Shown piece after piece: positions 7,765 to 15,417 of a DNA stretch of 64,000 nucleotides. Below the pieces are notes generated by a model that was given only the letters and a program-made list of their open reading frames with translations, had not been told where the DNA came from and ran no database searches. Position 1 is the stretch's first letter. Each line of letters opens with the position of its first letter. Both the position numbers and the translations under genes were made by a program. The stretch is from CADEDH01 sp963732695 (GTDB lineage: Bacteria; Actinomycetota; Acidimicrobiia; Acidimicrobiales; SZUA-35): positions 186,001 to 250,000 of the forward strand of contig CAVTAP010000026.1 of assembly GCA_963732695.1 (NCBI GenBank), written 5' to 3'.

Positions 7765-8196
7765 ATGGACGCCGGGAATCGACTGAGCGAGACCGTCGAC
7801 ACCGACGGGGGAGGTCTGGATAGCGCCGATGACGCCTTCCATGCCGTCTGCCACGGGACGTCCCGGCTCGTGCAGCTCCTCGCCGACGAGATGGTTCCAC
7901 TCGATGATGCCACCGTGTCCGAGCTTTCCCAGGTCATCGAGGTGATGCGAGCCGCGCTGCCCCACCTCGCGGCGTGGCGCGGCGCCAAGTCACCCGAGAT
8001 CGACTGGGTCCTTGAGCCACCGCTCTCCGCCGTCGGCGTCAACATCAGCGCTCCGGCCGACCTCCTCGACTACGACAACGTGGCCAGGCTCAGACGATCC
8101 TTCGAGTTTCTTGCTCCTAACTCGATGGCACTACGAAAAGAGACGGCAATGGTCGTCACTGACGCCCTCCTCGATCTACTGGTCCGGGTCAGCTGA
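7765..8196 (+). CDS. unknown protein, paralog of the 41644-42084 gene
   Basis: 143 residues. Aligns over nearly its whole length with the protein at 41644-42084: shared blocks are ADDAFHAV, GTSRLVQLLADEMVPL, ALPHLAAW, LEPPLSAVGV, VARLRRSFEFLAPNSMALRK and VVTDALL, roughly half identical by eye. ATG 7765 has an excellent GGGAGGT site 4-10 nt upstream, which rejects GTG 7759. The second copy sits behind an HPt gene and a two-component pair, so a signalling role is possible. The 322-nt gap before it holds only this ribosome site; I see no gene there. Confidence 0.7.
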   Translation: MDAGNRLSETVDTDGGGLDSADDAFHAVCHGTSRLVQLLADEMVPLDDATVSELSQVIEVMRAALPHLAAWRGAKSPEIDWVLEPPLSAVGVNISAPADLLDYDNVARLRRSFEFLAPNSMALRKETAMVVTDALLDLLVRVS

Positions 8197-8240
8197 GGCG
8201 ACAGACGCGGGCCAAGCCCGAAGTGTGACTTGACATGCCC

Positions 8241-8273
8241 GGAGCGACGGGGCGACCGTCGCCGACCCGCTCC
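8241..8273 (+). terminator. GC-rich hairpin after the 7765-8196 gene
   Basis: GGAGCG pairs with CGCTCC at the base and GGCGAC with GTCGCC inside, 45 nt past the stop codon. No T-run follows, as is common in high-GC actinobacteria. Confidence 0.4.
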
Positions 8274-8494
8274 TCGCCAGGGAGACGAGATGTAACCGGC
8301 AGGCCCCCCCGCTCGGAATCGATGGCGGCGGCCGGGAATGACGCGACGAGGATGGCCGTTTCGCGGCTCTTCGGATTTGGGCGGGGTGTGATGTCGGCAA
8401 CCTGGCAATTGGCTGAGAGTCGCCGCCTCTGGGCATATTGACCCGCCCTGGATGTGGCTGGCGGTGAGGTGCGCCAGAAACCCGGTCTCTCCCC

Positions 8495-8884
8495 TTAGGC
8501 CGATGCGACGGCTGCGTTGTTTTGTGCTCGGGCTGCCGCGTCGTAGGTTTCGCGGGCGGCGAGGACCGCTTCGATGTTCTGCTCGGCCCAGTGGGTGAGT
8601 TGCTTGACGGTGGCGTGGAGGTCCCGGCCGAGAGCGGTGAGCGCGTAGTCCACTCGGGGTGGGACCTGCGCGTGCACGGTCCGCGTGATGACGCCGTCAC
8701 GTTCGAGGCCACGAAGGGTCTGGGTCAGGACCTTCTGGGAGATCCCATCGAGCGCGTTGCTGATCTCGGTGTAGCGCTTCGTGCCTGAGCCGAGGTGGAC
8801 AACAACGAGGACAGTCCATCGATCGCCGATGCGATCGAGCAGAACTCGGGTCGGGCAGTTGCGGTCGTACGGATTCCAGTTCAT
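8495..8884 (-). CDS. HxlR-family transcriptional regulator
   Basis: 129 residues with a winged-helix HxlR domain: NCPTRVLLDRIGDRWTVLVV with the family's early cysteine, then RYTEISNALDGISQKVLTQT (recognition helix) and the wing ending YALTALGRDL. ATG 8884 gives the normal family length; the frame upstream to 9100 is low-complexity and unlike the family. It is divergent from the SnoaL-like gene at 9016 with 131 nt between, so it probably controls that pair in response to an electrophile or oxidant; the cysteine is the likely sensor. The effector is not known. Confidence 0.88.
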   Translation of the reverse strand: MNWNPYDRNCPTRVLLDRIGDRWTVLVVVHLGSGTKRYTEISNALDGISQKVLTQTLRGLERDGVITRTVHAQVPPRVDYALTALGRDLHATVKQLTHWAEQNIEAVLAARETYDAAARAQNNAAVASA

Positions 8885-9015
8885 CGCCAGGTACCTCCGG
8901 GTGCGCGACGCACCAAAGAGTACGCTCTCCTCCGGGAAGCTACCACCCACACTGCTAGTTACCATCCGGCGAGACGCTTCCGACCCTCCGCCAGCAACAG
9001 CAATGGAGGATGAGT

Positions 9016-9774
9016 ATGAAGAGCAAAGACGTCGTGGTTGCAGCGACGACAGCACTGTTCGGCGACCGCGACCTGTCGGCAATCGATCGGTTCTGGTCAC
9101 CGGGCTACTGTCAGCAAAGCGCGCTCGCGGCGGACGGTGTCGAGGGGCTGCGGGACCTGGTTTCGCACCTTCCCGACGGATTCAGCTACCAGATCCATCG
9201 GGTGTTCGGTGACGATGACCTCGTGGTCACACATGGCACCTACTTCGGCTTCGGACCCGATCCGCAAGTGGCGTTTGACCTCTGGCGGGTGGAGGCGGGC
9301 ACGATCGTCGAGCACTGGGACGCCCTCCAGCCCGTTGTGAATGAGACGGCGTCCGGTCACTCTCAGACCGACGGACCTACCGCCGTCACGCAGCCCGAGC
9401 GAACGGCTAAGAACAAGGCCCTGGTCGAACGTTTCGTTCAGGCGATCCTCGTCGACGGTGATTTCGCACAGCTCGCTAGTTTCTACGACGGTGACACCTA
9501 CATCCAGCACAACCCGCAGATCCCTGATGGTGTGGGTGGCCTCGGCGACGCTCTTCGGGCACTGGCTGAGCAGGGGATCACCATGCAGTATGAGCGGCGG
9601 CACCACACGGTGGCCGAAGGCGAGTTCGTCTTCACCCAGTCTGAGGGTACCTTCGGTGGTAACCCGTACGCGTTCTACGATCTCTTTCGGGTGGACAACG
9701 GGTTCATCGCCGAGCATTGGGATGTGATGGCCGAACAAGCCACCGAACTTCCCCATTCCAACGGCCTGTTCTGA
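9016..9774 (+). CDS. tandem SnoaL-like (NTF2-fold) protein
   Basis: 252 residues made of two SnoaL-like domains, residues about 5-110 and 130-250. Each ends in the motif EHWD (VEHWDAL and AEHWDVM), and the second contains YIQHNP. Single-domain relatives include polyketide cyclases and small hydrolases or isomerases; the catalytic role here is unknown. ATG 9016 is preferred over 9010 because GGAGG sits 8 nt upstream. It begins a two-gene operon with the single-domain gene at 9810 and is divergent from the HxlR regulator. Confidence 0.8.
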   Translation: MKSKDVVVAATTALFGDRDLSAIDRFWSPGYCQQSALAADGVEGLRDLVSHLPDGFSYQIHRVFGDDDLVVTHGTYFGFGPDPQVAFDLWRVEAGTIVEHWDALQPVVNETASGHSQTDGPTAVTQPERTAKNKALVERFVQAILVDGDFAQLASFYDGDTYIQHNPQIPDGVGGLGDALRALAEQGITMQYERRHHTVAEGEFVFTQSEGTFGGNPYAFYDLFRVDNGFIAEHWDVMAEQATELPHSNGLF

Positions 9775-9809
9775 CACACCAGCAGAGTGGACCAGGAGAA
9801 ACATTGCAC

Positions 9810-10190
9810 ATGGACGCAGAAGCGAACAAGGTCACCGCACAGGCGTTCTACGATCTGATGTTCAACCAATGTCGGCCCCGCGAAGCGATCGAGCACTACG
9901 TGGGCGACACGTACATCCAGCACAACCCGGGAGTCGCCGACGGCAAGGAGGCATTCATCGAGTACTTCGAGCGCATGGCTGCGGAATACCCGGGGAAGCG
10001 AGTCGAGTTCAAGCGCAGCGTGGCTGATAACAATCTCGTGGTCCTACACTGCCACCAGACGTGGCCCAACGACCACGACTACGTCGGGATCGACATTTTC
10101 CGCTTTGACGACGCGGGCAAGATCGTCGAGCACTGGGACGTTCTCCAGATCATCCCGGACACCGCGGCCAACGACAACGGCATGATCTAG
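9810..10190 (+). CDS. SnoaL-like (NTF2-fold) protein
   Basis: 126 residues, one SnoaL-like domain with YIQHNPGVADGKEAF and a C-terminal VEHWDVLQ motif, matching the second half of the upstream protein closely (both contain DTYIQHNP). This suggests a recent domain duplication in the pair. AGGAGA lies 11 nt before ATG 9810; an in-frame TTG at 9804 is also possible. PAL copy 10 follows 28 nt after the stop. Confidence 0.82.
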   Translation: MDAEANKVTAQAFYDLMFNQCRPREAIEHYVGDTYIQHNPGVADGKEAFIEYFERMAAEYPGKRVEFKRSVADNNLVVLHCHQTWPNDHDYVGIDIFRFDDAGKIVEHWDVLQIIPDTAANDNGMI

Positions 10191-10217
10191 CCACGCACCC
10201 CCGCAGACAGAGCGGGT

Positions 10218-10256
10218 TCCGGCCTGCGTGGCTGGCGTGCACGGTATATCGTCGGC
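10218..10256 (+). repeat. PAL repeat copy 10
   Basis: Left arm TCCGGCCTGCGTGG, right arm GCACGGTATATCGTCGGC. Lies 28 nt past the SnoaL stop. The CGGTA core of the right arm is kept. Confidence 0.5.
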
Positions 10257-10330
10257 CCACGCCACCGACGCGCCAGACGGTCCTGATGATGTAGGTTCGG
10301 CGCAACGACGACAACGAACTGTGCGGCTTC

Positions 10331-10630
10331 GTGCGTGAGGCCGATGACGGCTGGCTCGCAGTGACCGTGTTCGGCGCAGAGCTTGGCCGTTGCGAGGGCT
10401 ATGACGACGCGGTCCAAGTCGTCTTGGACGAAGGTCTTGCGAGCTTGGCAGACCATTGGGTGCTCAGCGGTCCCAATGCCGATAGCGACCAGGTTGTCTG
10501 TATCCAGAACGCCAGTCCGGGCAGCGTGACTCTGGCCCTCGACTACTACTCGGTGCCCGGCGTACCCTCGATGACGTTGTCATCCGCCGAGCTTCGGTCA
10601 GGTCTCTGGTCGCTCGTTCGGTCTACGTGA
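10331..10630 (+). CDS. hypothetical protein, start uncertain
   Basis: 99 residues from GTG 10331: READDGWLAVTVFGAELGRC, then VVLDEGLASLADHW and a C-terminal domain ending in SLVRST. The frame is open and protein-like for about 13 codons further upstream (VRRNDDNELCGF) until a TAG preceded by two ATG codons, so either the start is atypical or a base change removed the original start. No family recognised. It ends 25 nt before PAL copy 11, as other cassette-like genes do. Confidence 0.5.
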   Translation: MREADDGWLAVTVFGAELGRCEGYDDAVQVVLDEGLASLADHWVLSGPNADSDQVVCIQNASPGSVTLALDYYSVPGVPSMTLSSAELRSGLWSLVRST

Positions 10631-10654
10631 CCCGACTCCGCCTACGCCCCGGCA

Positions 10655-10693
10655 ACCGGCGATACGCCCTGGGTCGGCCACTCGGTATCGACA
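10655..10693 (+). repeat. PAL repeat copy 11
   Basis: Left arm ACCGGCGATACGCC, right arm CTCGGTATCGACAG. CGATAC and GTATCG pair perfectly. Lies 25 nt past the stop at 10630. Confidence 0.7.
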
Positions 10694-10724
10694 GAACAGA
10701 GATCCCTCAGTCGTACGCAACGTC

Positions 10725-11054
10725 ATGGTCCAGGCCCGCCAGGCAGCAGGATCGGGGACCAAGTTCGCCGCCCGCCTCAAGGAGTTCCGGGTCGGCCCCG
10801 ACGACGGGTACTCCGAATCAGCGATCAGCAACTGGATCAACGGTCGAGTGATGCCCCCCGCCGACGTGCTCCTGGCGGCAGCCGTCATCGCCGGCATCCC
10901 GTTCGCGTCCGGCGAGGACGAACCGCAGACCCGGGCCCAGATCGAACAGGAATGGCGCACCCTCATCCGCCTACTCCAAAGCCAGGTCGACGAACTGCGG
11001 GTCGAAGTTCGCAACCTCTCCGGTCGGATAGTGATACCCCTGGGTCCAGAGTGA
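10725..11054 (+). CDS. XRE-type helix-turn-helix protein
   Basis: 109 residues. Residues 5-65 form a Cro/CI-type helix-turn-helix (FAARLKEFR, SESAISNWINGRVMPPADVL), followed by a short coiled-coil-like tail (QIEQEWRTLIRLLQSQVDEL). A DNA-binding role is likely and the tail may dimerise. No toxin partner lies directly beside it; the Phd-VapC pair follows after 148 nt. Confidence 0.72.
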   Translation: MVQARQAAGSGTKFAARLKEFRVGPDDGYSESAISNWINGRVMPPADVLLAAAVIAGIPFASGEDEPQTRAQIEQEWRTLIRLLQSQVDELRVEVRNLSGRIVIPLGPE

Positions 11055-11189
11055 CTGGCCCGGCCGGCTGCGGTCATGGCGCGTTGCGGGCTGCCGGAGC
11101 CGGAGCGCCGGTCGGTCGCCCCGATCGTCCGGGGGGTCCACGGTCCACACGTAGACCTGATGTGGCTAGATTTTGTCTGGGGAAAGCGC

Positions 11190-11195
11190 CATACT
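11190..11195 (+). promoter_or_regulatory. -10 box before the antitoxin gene
   Basis: CATACT lies 7 nt before ATG 11203, so the toxin-antitoxin operon may also be leaderless. Confidence 0.35.
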
Positions 11196-11202
11196 GGCCG
11201 GC

Positions 11203-11460
11203 ATGGAAGTGGGCGTGCGAGAGCTACGAGACCATCTCAGCCGCTACCTCGACGCCGTCCGTGATGGCCAAGAGGTGACGGTGACCGACCATGGCAAGGC
11301 GGTGGCGCGCCTCGTTCCACTCGATCGGCCGCGTCCATTGGACCGGCTGATTGCCGAAGGACTTGTCACACCAGGTCGGGTTCCCAAGCGGCGGCGCACT
11401 GGCCAGGGCATCGAGACCAAGGGAACGGTGAGCGACCTCGTCGCAGAGCAGCGCCAGTGA
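11203..11460 (+). CDS. Phd/YefM-type antitoxin
   Basis: 85 residues. The N-terminal Phd/YefM DNA-binding domain is clear: VGVRELRDHLSRYLDAVRDG, EVTVTDHGKAVARLVPL. The C-terminal tail (GLVTPGRVPKRRRTGQG) is the usual toxin-binding extension. The stop overlaps the GTG of the PIN toxin by 4 nt, so the two are translationally coupled. The pair should autoregulate. Confidence 0.9.
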   Translation: MEVGVRELRDHLSRYLDAVRDGQEVTVTDHGKAVARLVPLDRPRPLDRLIAEGLVTPGRVPKRRRTGQGIETKGTVSDLVAEQRQ

Positions 11461-11882
11461 TCGCCTACTTCGATACCTCGGCGGTTGTGCCTCTGATCGT
11501 CAGCGAACCAGCGACTGAGCGTTATATCCGCCTGTGGAACGAGTCGTCGCGCATCGTCAGTGTTCGCCTGTTGTATCCGGAGGCACGAGCTGCCTTCGCC
11601 AGGGCCAACCGCATGGGTCGCATCACGCCGAACCAACTGGCGAGCGCCGTCACCGATCTCGACTCGATCATCGCCGAGGTCGATCACGTCGAGATCACCG
11701 CGGATCTAGCGTCGGCGGCAGGCGACCTGGCCCAGGCTCACGGGCTCCGTGGGTACGACGCCGTGCACCTCGCAGCAGCGCATGCCGTCGCCGACAGCGA
11801 CCTCGTACTGGTGACAGGCGACACCGACCTCGCCGCCGCAGCCTCTGTGCTCGGCATCTCGGTTGCCGCCACCAACAGCTGA
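11457..11882 (+). CDS. vapC: VapC-like PIN-domain toxin ribonuclease
   Basis: 141-residue PIN domain, normal VapC length. Acidic metal-binding residues are in place: D6 (YFDTSA), E42 (YPEARAAF), D101 (GYDAVHLAAA) and D122/D124 (TGDTDL). VapC toxins cleave tRNA or rRNA when the antitoxin is degraded. The gene overlaps the antitoxin stop by 4 nt. Such modules often stabilise mobile regions, which fits this cassette-like neighbourhood. Confidence 0.9.
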   Translation: MIAYFDTSAVVPLIVSEPATERYIRLWNESSRIVSVRLLYPEARAAFARANRMGRITPNQLASAVTDLDSIIAEVDHVEITADLASAAGDLAQAHGLRGYDAVHLAAAHAVADSDLVLVTGDTDLAAAASVLGISVAATNS

Positions 11883-11947
11883 GCACCGCCTCCTGGAGCA
11901 GAGAGAACGATTCCACCATTGGCCGGTGGACCGCGTGGCGCAGGTGC

Positions 11948-12165
11948 TCAGCGGCGGCGGGGGGCCAGCCGGGATGCGTAGGCGATGCACGCTCGGATGT
12001 CGTCCGGCTCGATCCCGGGGAACTCCTCGACGATCGCCTCGATGGTCCACCCCTCGGCCAGGTAGCCCAGGATGAGCGACACCCAGATCCGGTGGCCGCG
12101 GATGGTCGGCTTCCCGAAAAGATAGCGGGATCGACGACGATCCGGGACAGAAGGTCGGGAGCCAT
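11948..12165 (-). pseudogene. DUF433 antitoxin-like gene, frameshifted copy
   Basis: Begins MAPDLLSRIVVDPAIF and then loses frame. Compared with the intact copy at 17337-17594, one base is missing in the CTTCCCGAAA segment near 12119; reading on in the next frame restores GKPTIRGHRIWV and the rest of DUF433 to a stop at 11948. DUF433 proteins are antitoxins of the DUF433/DUF5615 type. No toxin gene follows here. A single-base assembly error is possible. Confidence 0.7.
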
Positions 12166-12416
12166 ATCTCCAGTCTGCCCGATCCGGGCAGCATCAGGTA
12201 GAGACGGCGAGGTGGTCGCCCGGAGGCCTGTCAAGCGGTGGGAGGTAGACGATGCGTCCGCCGTGCACGGCGGATCGGCCTCGCTCGGGCCTGACAACAT
12301 GGCACGACCAGGGGATAGATCGCCCTCGGTCGAACGGCGTCGACTAGGACCGTGAACGAGGTCCCGTTCGAACCAAAACAGAGCGATAGTAGCGATAGGG
12401 ACTGAGTACCTCGGGT

Positions 12417-12746
12417 TTAGGATTGACCGGGGGCGGTCCAGTTCAGGTGAGCCCCAATTGCCGCGTCAGCTTCAGCAGCTGTGTAGACCTCCACCACGTC
12501 GCCGCGTTCAAAACTCCCAGTAGCGCCTGCCATGCTGAGCATGGCGAACAGGCCAGCGGCCTCCGGGATCTCGACCACGGCCATGAAGTCCCACTGCGTT
12601 GACGGCATGAAGTAGGCGACTTCAAGCCGTCCCCCCAGCGACTCCGCCAAGACCTTCATCTGTGTTTCTCGGCTGGCGTAACCGGCCTTCCGGACCGCCG
12701 CCAGCGTGTCTGGCGTGTATTTCCCGTAGATCGCATACCGAATCAT
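12417..12746 (-). CDS. GYD-domain protein
   Basis: 109 residues starting MIRYAIYGKYTPDTLAAVRK, with SLGGRLEVAYFMPSTQWDF and FERGDVVEVYTAAEADAAI. This is the pattern of GYD-domain proteins, small ferredoxin-like-fold proteins of unknown function. It has no obvious operon partner. The upstream 400 nt (12747-13146) contain an imperfect inverted region around 12938-13015 with a CGATATCG core that may be an eroded PAL copy; I see no gene in it. Confidence 0.7.
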   Translation of the reverse strand: MIRYAIYGKYTPDTLAAVRKAGYASRETQMKVLAESLGGRLEVAYFMPSTQWDFMAVVEIPEAAGLFAMLSMAGATGSFERGDVVEVYTAAEADAAIGAHLNWTAPGQS

Positions 12747-13146
12747 GATGCCTCCCTATTGGGGCCGACTCTACTCTTCTGCCAAGATCGGTGCTCGGGT
12801 AACCTAAAATCACCGAGCGGGCGGAGCCGCTCCTTTCTCCTGGAAGTCGACGCCGCGGCGTCGGCGTGTCCCGTTGCCCAAGCCTCAGGGGGACCAGGGG
12901 ACGACCAGTGCCGGCAGTCCCCACTGCGGGCTTGCCCGGCCGCCGATACGCTCACAGCCGAGCGGTGGTCGACCCGACTCAGCTGGCCCGTCGATATCGA
13001 GCGGTCGACCCCGGTCCGTAACGCGCATCCGGCTTGGAAGGCGGGCGGCCTGCGCGCCTTGTCCAAAGGTGGGCAAGAGGGGCGTTTGTCGTCGATTTTG
13101 ATCGGTCCGTAAGGATGGCCCCGGGGAGCAATAGCGTCTCACGGGT

Positions 13147-14406
13147 ATGACAGTGCGCAGATCCAGAGGACGGGCAATCAGCATGACGTTGGTCCTGGCG
13201 TTGGCTGCCGCGGGCTGCGGTAGTGACTCAGGCGGCGTCATCCATGCGTCAGCCGGCGTCGAACGGGCGAATGTATTGGCAGAGACGTCGGTCGGCGATC
13301 TCGTCACCGGATTCAATGACGCCGGTCTTGAGCTCCTCCGAACCCAACCACGAGATCGAAACCTGGTTTTCAGCCCCCTCAGCATCGGTCACGCGCTACT
13401 GATGGCCCGGGGAGCCGCTGACCAACAGACCGGCGCCGCAATCGACGCTGCCTTTGGACTACCTGAAGGGGTCAGCGCCCACGATGCCTGGAATGCTCTC
13501 GACTCCGAACTGACCGCCACCAACGATGCCGCCACTGCGGTCGACGGCACGCCGACGCCAAGAGTGCAGGTGGCCGACCGACTCTGGCCAGCGTCATCCC
13601 TCAAGCCTCACCAGGACTGGATCGACCTCATGGCCAGCCATCACGGTGCCGAGGTCGAGACCATCGACGTCACGCAAGCCGAGGCTTCTCGACAACGCAT
13701 CAACGAGTGGGTCGCCAGCCAGACCAACGACCTTATTCCCGAACTGCTGACCCCCGGCTTCATAAACTCGAATACGACGCTCGTCCTGACCGATGTTGTC
13801 TACTTCAAGGCGCAATGGCAGAGGATATTCGGCAAGTACGGAACCGTCACCGAGCCGTTCACGCGCCTGGATGGGACCCAAGCCGACACCACCTACCTTG
13901 TTGAGCTTGAGTTACCGGGGCCAAGAGGCAGAGGCGATGGCTTCGTCGGCGCAGAAATCCCTTATCTTGGTGATGCTTACTCGATGCTAGTCATCGTCCC
14001 TGATGAGGGCCGCTTTGATGAGATCCGTCAGCGATTCAACACCACACTCCTTGACGAGATCGATGCCATTTTCAGCACAGGGCCGTACGAGCTACACCTG
14101 CCCAAATGGCACACCACCACGTCAATTGACCTCATTGAGTGGCTTACCACCATAGGCGCCGCTCCTGGCGCATACCCCGGTATCAGCCCGGGCACCTTCC
14201 TTGCCACCGCCATTCATGGCGCCGACATCACGGTCGACGAGACCGGCACCGAGGCCGCTGCGGCCACCGGCATGGGATTCGAACTGTCTGGACCTCCCGA
14301 GCCAGAACTTGTCGTCGCCGCAGACAAGCCTTTCCTCTACCTAATCCGAAACTCTGATACCGGAGCCATCCTCTTCGCCGGTCAGGTCACCGACCCCAGC
14401 GCGTAG
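13147..14406 (+). CDS. serpin, secreted as a lipoprotein
   Basis: 419 residues. A lipoprotein signal peptide (lipobox AAGC, Cys24) precedes a complete serpin fold: NLVFSPLSIGHALLMARGAA near residue 75, LTDVVYFKAQW near 220, then the reactive-centre hinge VDETGTEAAAATG and the closing PFLYLIRNSDTGAILFAGQV. The small-residue hinge (EAAAATG) is typical of inhibitory serpins. Likely role: suicide inhibition of proteases at the cell surface, in defence against host, predator or competitor enzymes (inference). A TAGCGT box lies 9-14 nt upstream. PAL copy 12 begins 22 nt past the stop. Confidence 0.92.
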   Translation: MTVRRSRGRAISMTLVLALAAAGCGSDSGGVIHASAGVERANVLAETSVGDLVTGFNDAGLELLRTQPRDRNLVFSPLSIGHALLMARGAADQQTGAAIDAAFGLPEGVSAHDAWNALDSELTATNDAATAVDGTPTPRVQVADRLWPASSLKPHQDWIDLMASHHGAEVETIDVTQAEASRQRINEWVASQTNDLIPELLTPGFINSNTTLVLTDVVYFKAQWQRIFGKYGTVTEPFTRLDGTQADTTYLVELELPGPRGRGDGFVGAEIPYLGDAYSMLVIVPDEGRFDEIRQRFNTTLLDEIDAIFSTGPYELHLPKWHTTTSIDLIEWLTTIGAAPGAYPGISPGTFLATAIHGADITVDETGTEAAAATGMGFELSGPPEPELVVAADKPFLYLIRNSDTGAILFAGQVTDPSA

Positions 14407-14427
14407 CCAACCGCCCCACGATCGACT

Positions 14428-14466
14428 TCCGGCGATCCCGGATGGGCGGATCTCGGAAATCGCAGC
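14428..14466 (+). repeat. PAL repeat copy 12
   Basis: Left arm TCCGGCGATCCCGG, right arm TCTCGGAAATCGCAG; CGAT and ATCG still pair. Lies 22 nt past the serpin stop. A weak ACCGGC match at 14493 is not counted as a copy. Confidence 0.5.
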
Positions 14467-14515
14467 CTGAGTCTCAGCCTCGGGATGCGCTCACCGGCGA
14501 CACTGGAGTCCATCG

Positions 14516-14716
14516 TTGGCGCGAGCGAGCTCCTGGCGATGCGACATCCCTGTACTGATCGACGAGGCGCTTGGCCATCCCGTCAGCCTCAGGGACTTCT
14601 TGGCGGAGACAGGTTCGGCGGCCGGCACGTCTCGGGCTCTCCTTCTGGTCGATGTCCTCAACAGACTCCGAGAGAGTTACGTCGACCGACACCAAGGGCC
14701 GGAGGCGAGCGGATGA
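14516..14716 (+). CDS. small hypothetical protein
   Basis: 66 residues; the C-terminal part (IPVLIDEALGHPVSLRDFLA, then LLLVDVLNRLRESY) looks like two helices. It may be the end of a longer, eroded gene. It is listed because it lies between PAL copies 12 and 13 and stops 9 nt before copy 13, as the other cassette-like genes do. Confidence 0.3.
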   Translation: MARASSWRCDIPVLIDEALGHPVSLRDFLAETGSAAGTSRALLLVDVLNRLRESYVDRHQGPEASG

Positions 14717-14725
14717 CGCGAACTA

Positions 14726-14764
14726 TCCGGCGTTCCCGACCGGGCAAGGCGAGCGGTAGTCTCG
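14726..14764 (+). repeat. PAL repeat copy 13
   Basis: Left arm TCCGGCGTTCCCGA, right part GAGCGGTAGTCTCG. The most eroded copy on the right side. It is the last copy I find in the window. Confidence 0.4.
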
Positions 14765-14865
14765 TACCACGAGACCGTTGCGAGCGTCGGCGACAGCAAC
14801 CAGCACTTCTCCGCCGGCTTGAGCCGAGCGTGAACCAGGGCAAGTAGGGCACCGTCCAAGTGGTG

Positions 14866-15242
14866 ATGCGATCATTCCTCGCTCTCCCCATCGTGACTGC
14901 CGCTCTGCTGGTGACGGGTTGCACCGACTTCCGTCCGACACCATCGGCCACCTCCGCGGCCATGTCCACCTCTACGTCGTCTTCCACGGCACTGAGCGAA
15001 CGGTCCGAGGGACTGCCGGACCCCGTCGATCCCGAGTCCTTCGCCAAGACGACTCCAGCCAATCCCGCTCAACTACCTCAGCTCATCGCCCTCACTGGAG
15101 ATGAGGCCCGGAATGGGCCGAGCTTTCTGGCTTCACCCTTGTCAATCGGGCTGACGGCTATCCCGCCGTGTTTGCACCGACCCAGCGCATCCTCGTTTAC
15201 ACCGATGAGAACGGGATTGTGACGAGCGCTACCGCAAGCTGA
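14866..15242 (+). pseudogene. small lipoprotein with frameshift, paralog of 2229-2636
   Basis: Signal peptide with lipobox VTGC (Cys19), Ser/Thr-rich linker, then LPQLIALTGDEA. Near 15105 the frame shifts; the following frame reads EWAELSGFTLVNRADG and ends RILVYTDENGIVTSATAS at 15242. That end matches the C-terminus of the lipoprotein at 2229 in its EWA-SGF, DG, RI-V and G-VT-A positions. Both have the lipidated cysteine at residue 19. One base change would restore a protein of about 125 residues. Confidence 0.6.
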
Positions 15243-15417
15243 CGGGGCCGCTCTGGATGCGGCGTTATGCCCGGCTGTGCGCTCAGTAGCGATGAGTCGC
15301 TTGTTGCAGCTTTCTCGTCCTCCGCGGTCCCGTCGCAACAGCGGGCCGGCCCACTTCGTCCCCCCGGTGGATCGACCACGACCGCCCGTCCAAGCCGGCA
15401 GGTGAGCACCGTCGCCA

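Noticed and set aside
801..14764. Palindromes as classical integron attC sites
   Set aside because: The left ends often contain AAC, but no right-end GTTRRRY core is present and no integron integrase is in the window. I therefore call them attC-like only in layout.
801..14764. Palindromes as a CRISPR array
   Set aside because: Copies are imperfect, irregularly spaced by hundreds to thousands of bases, and separate genes instead of short spacers.
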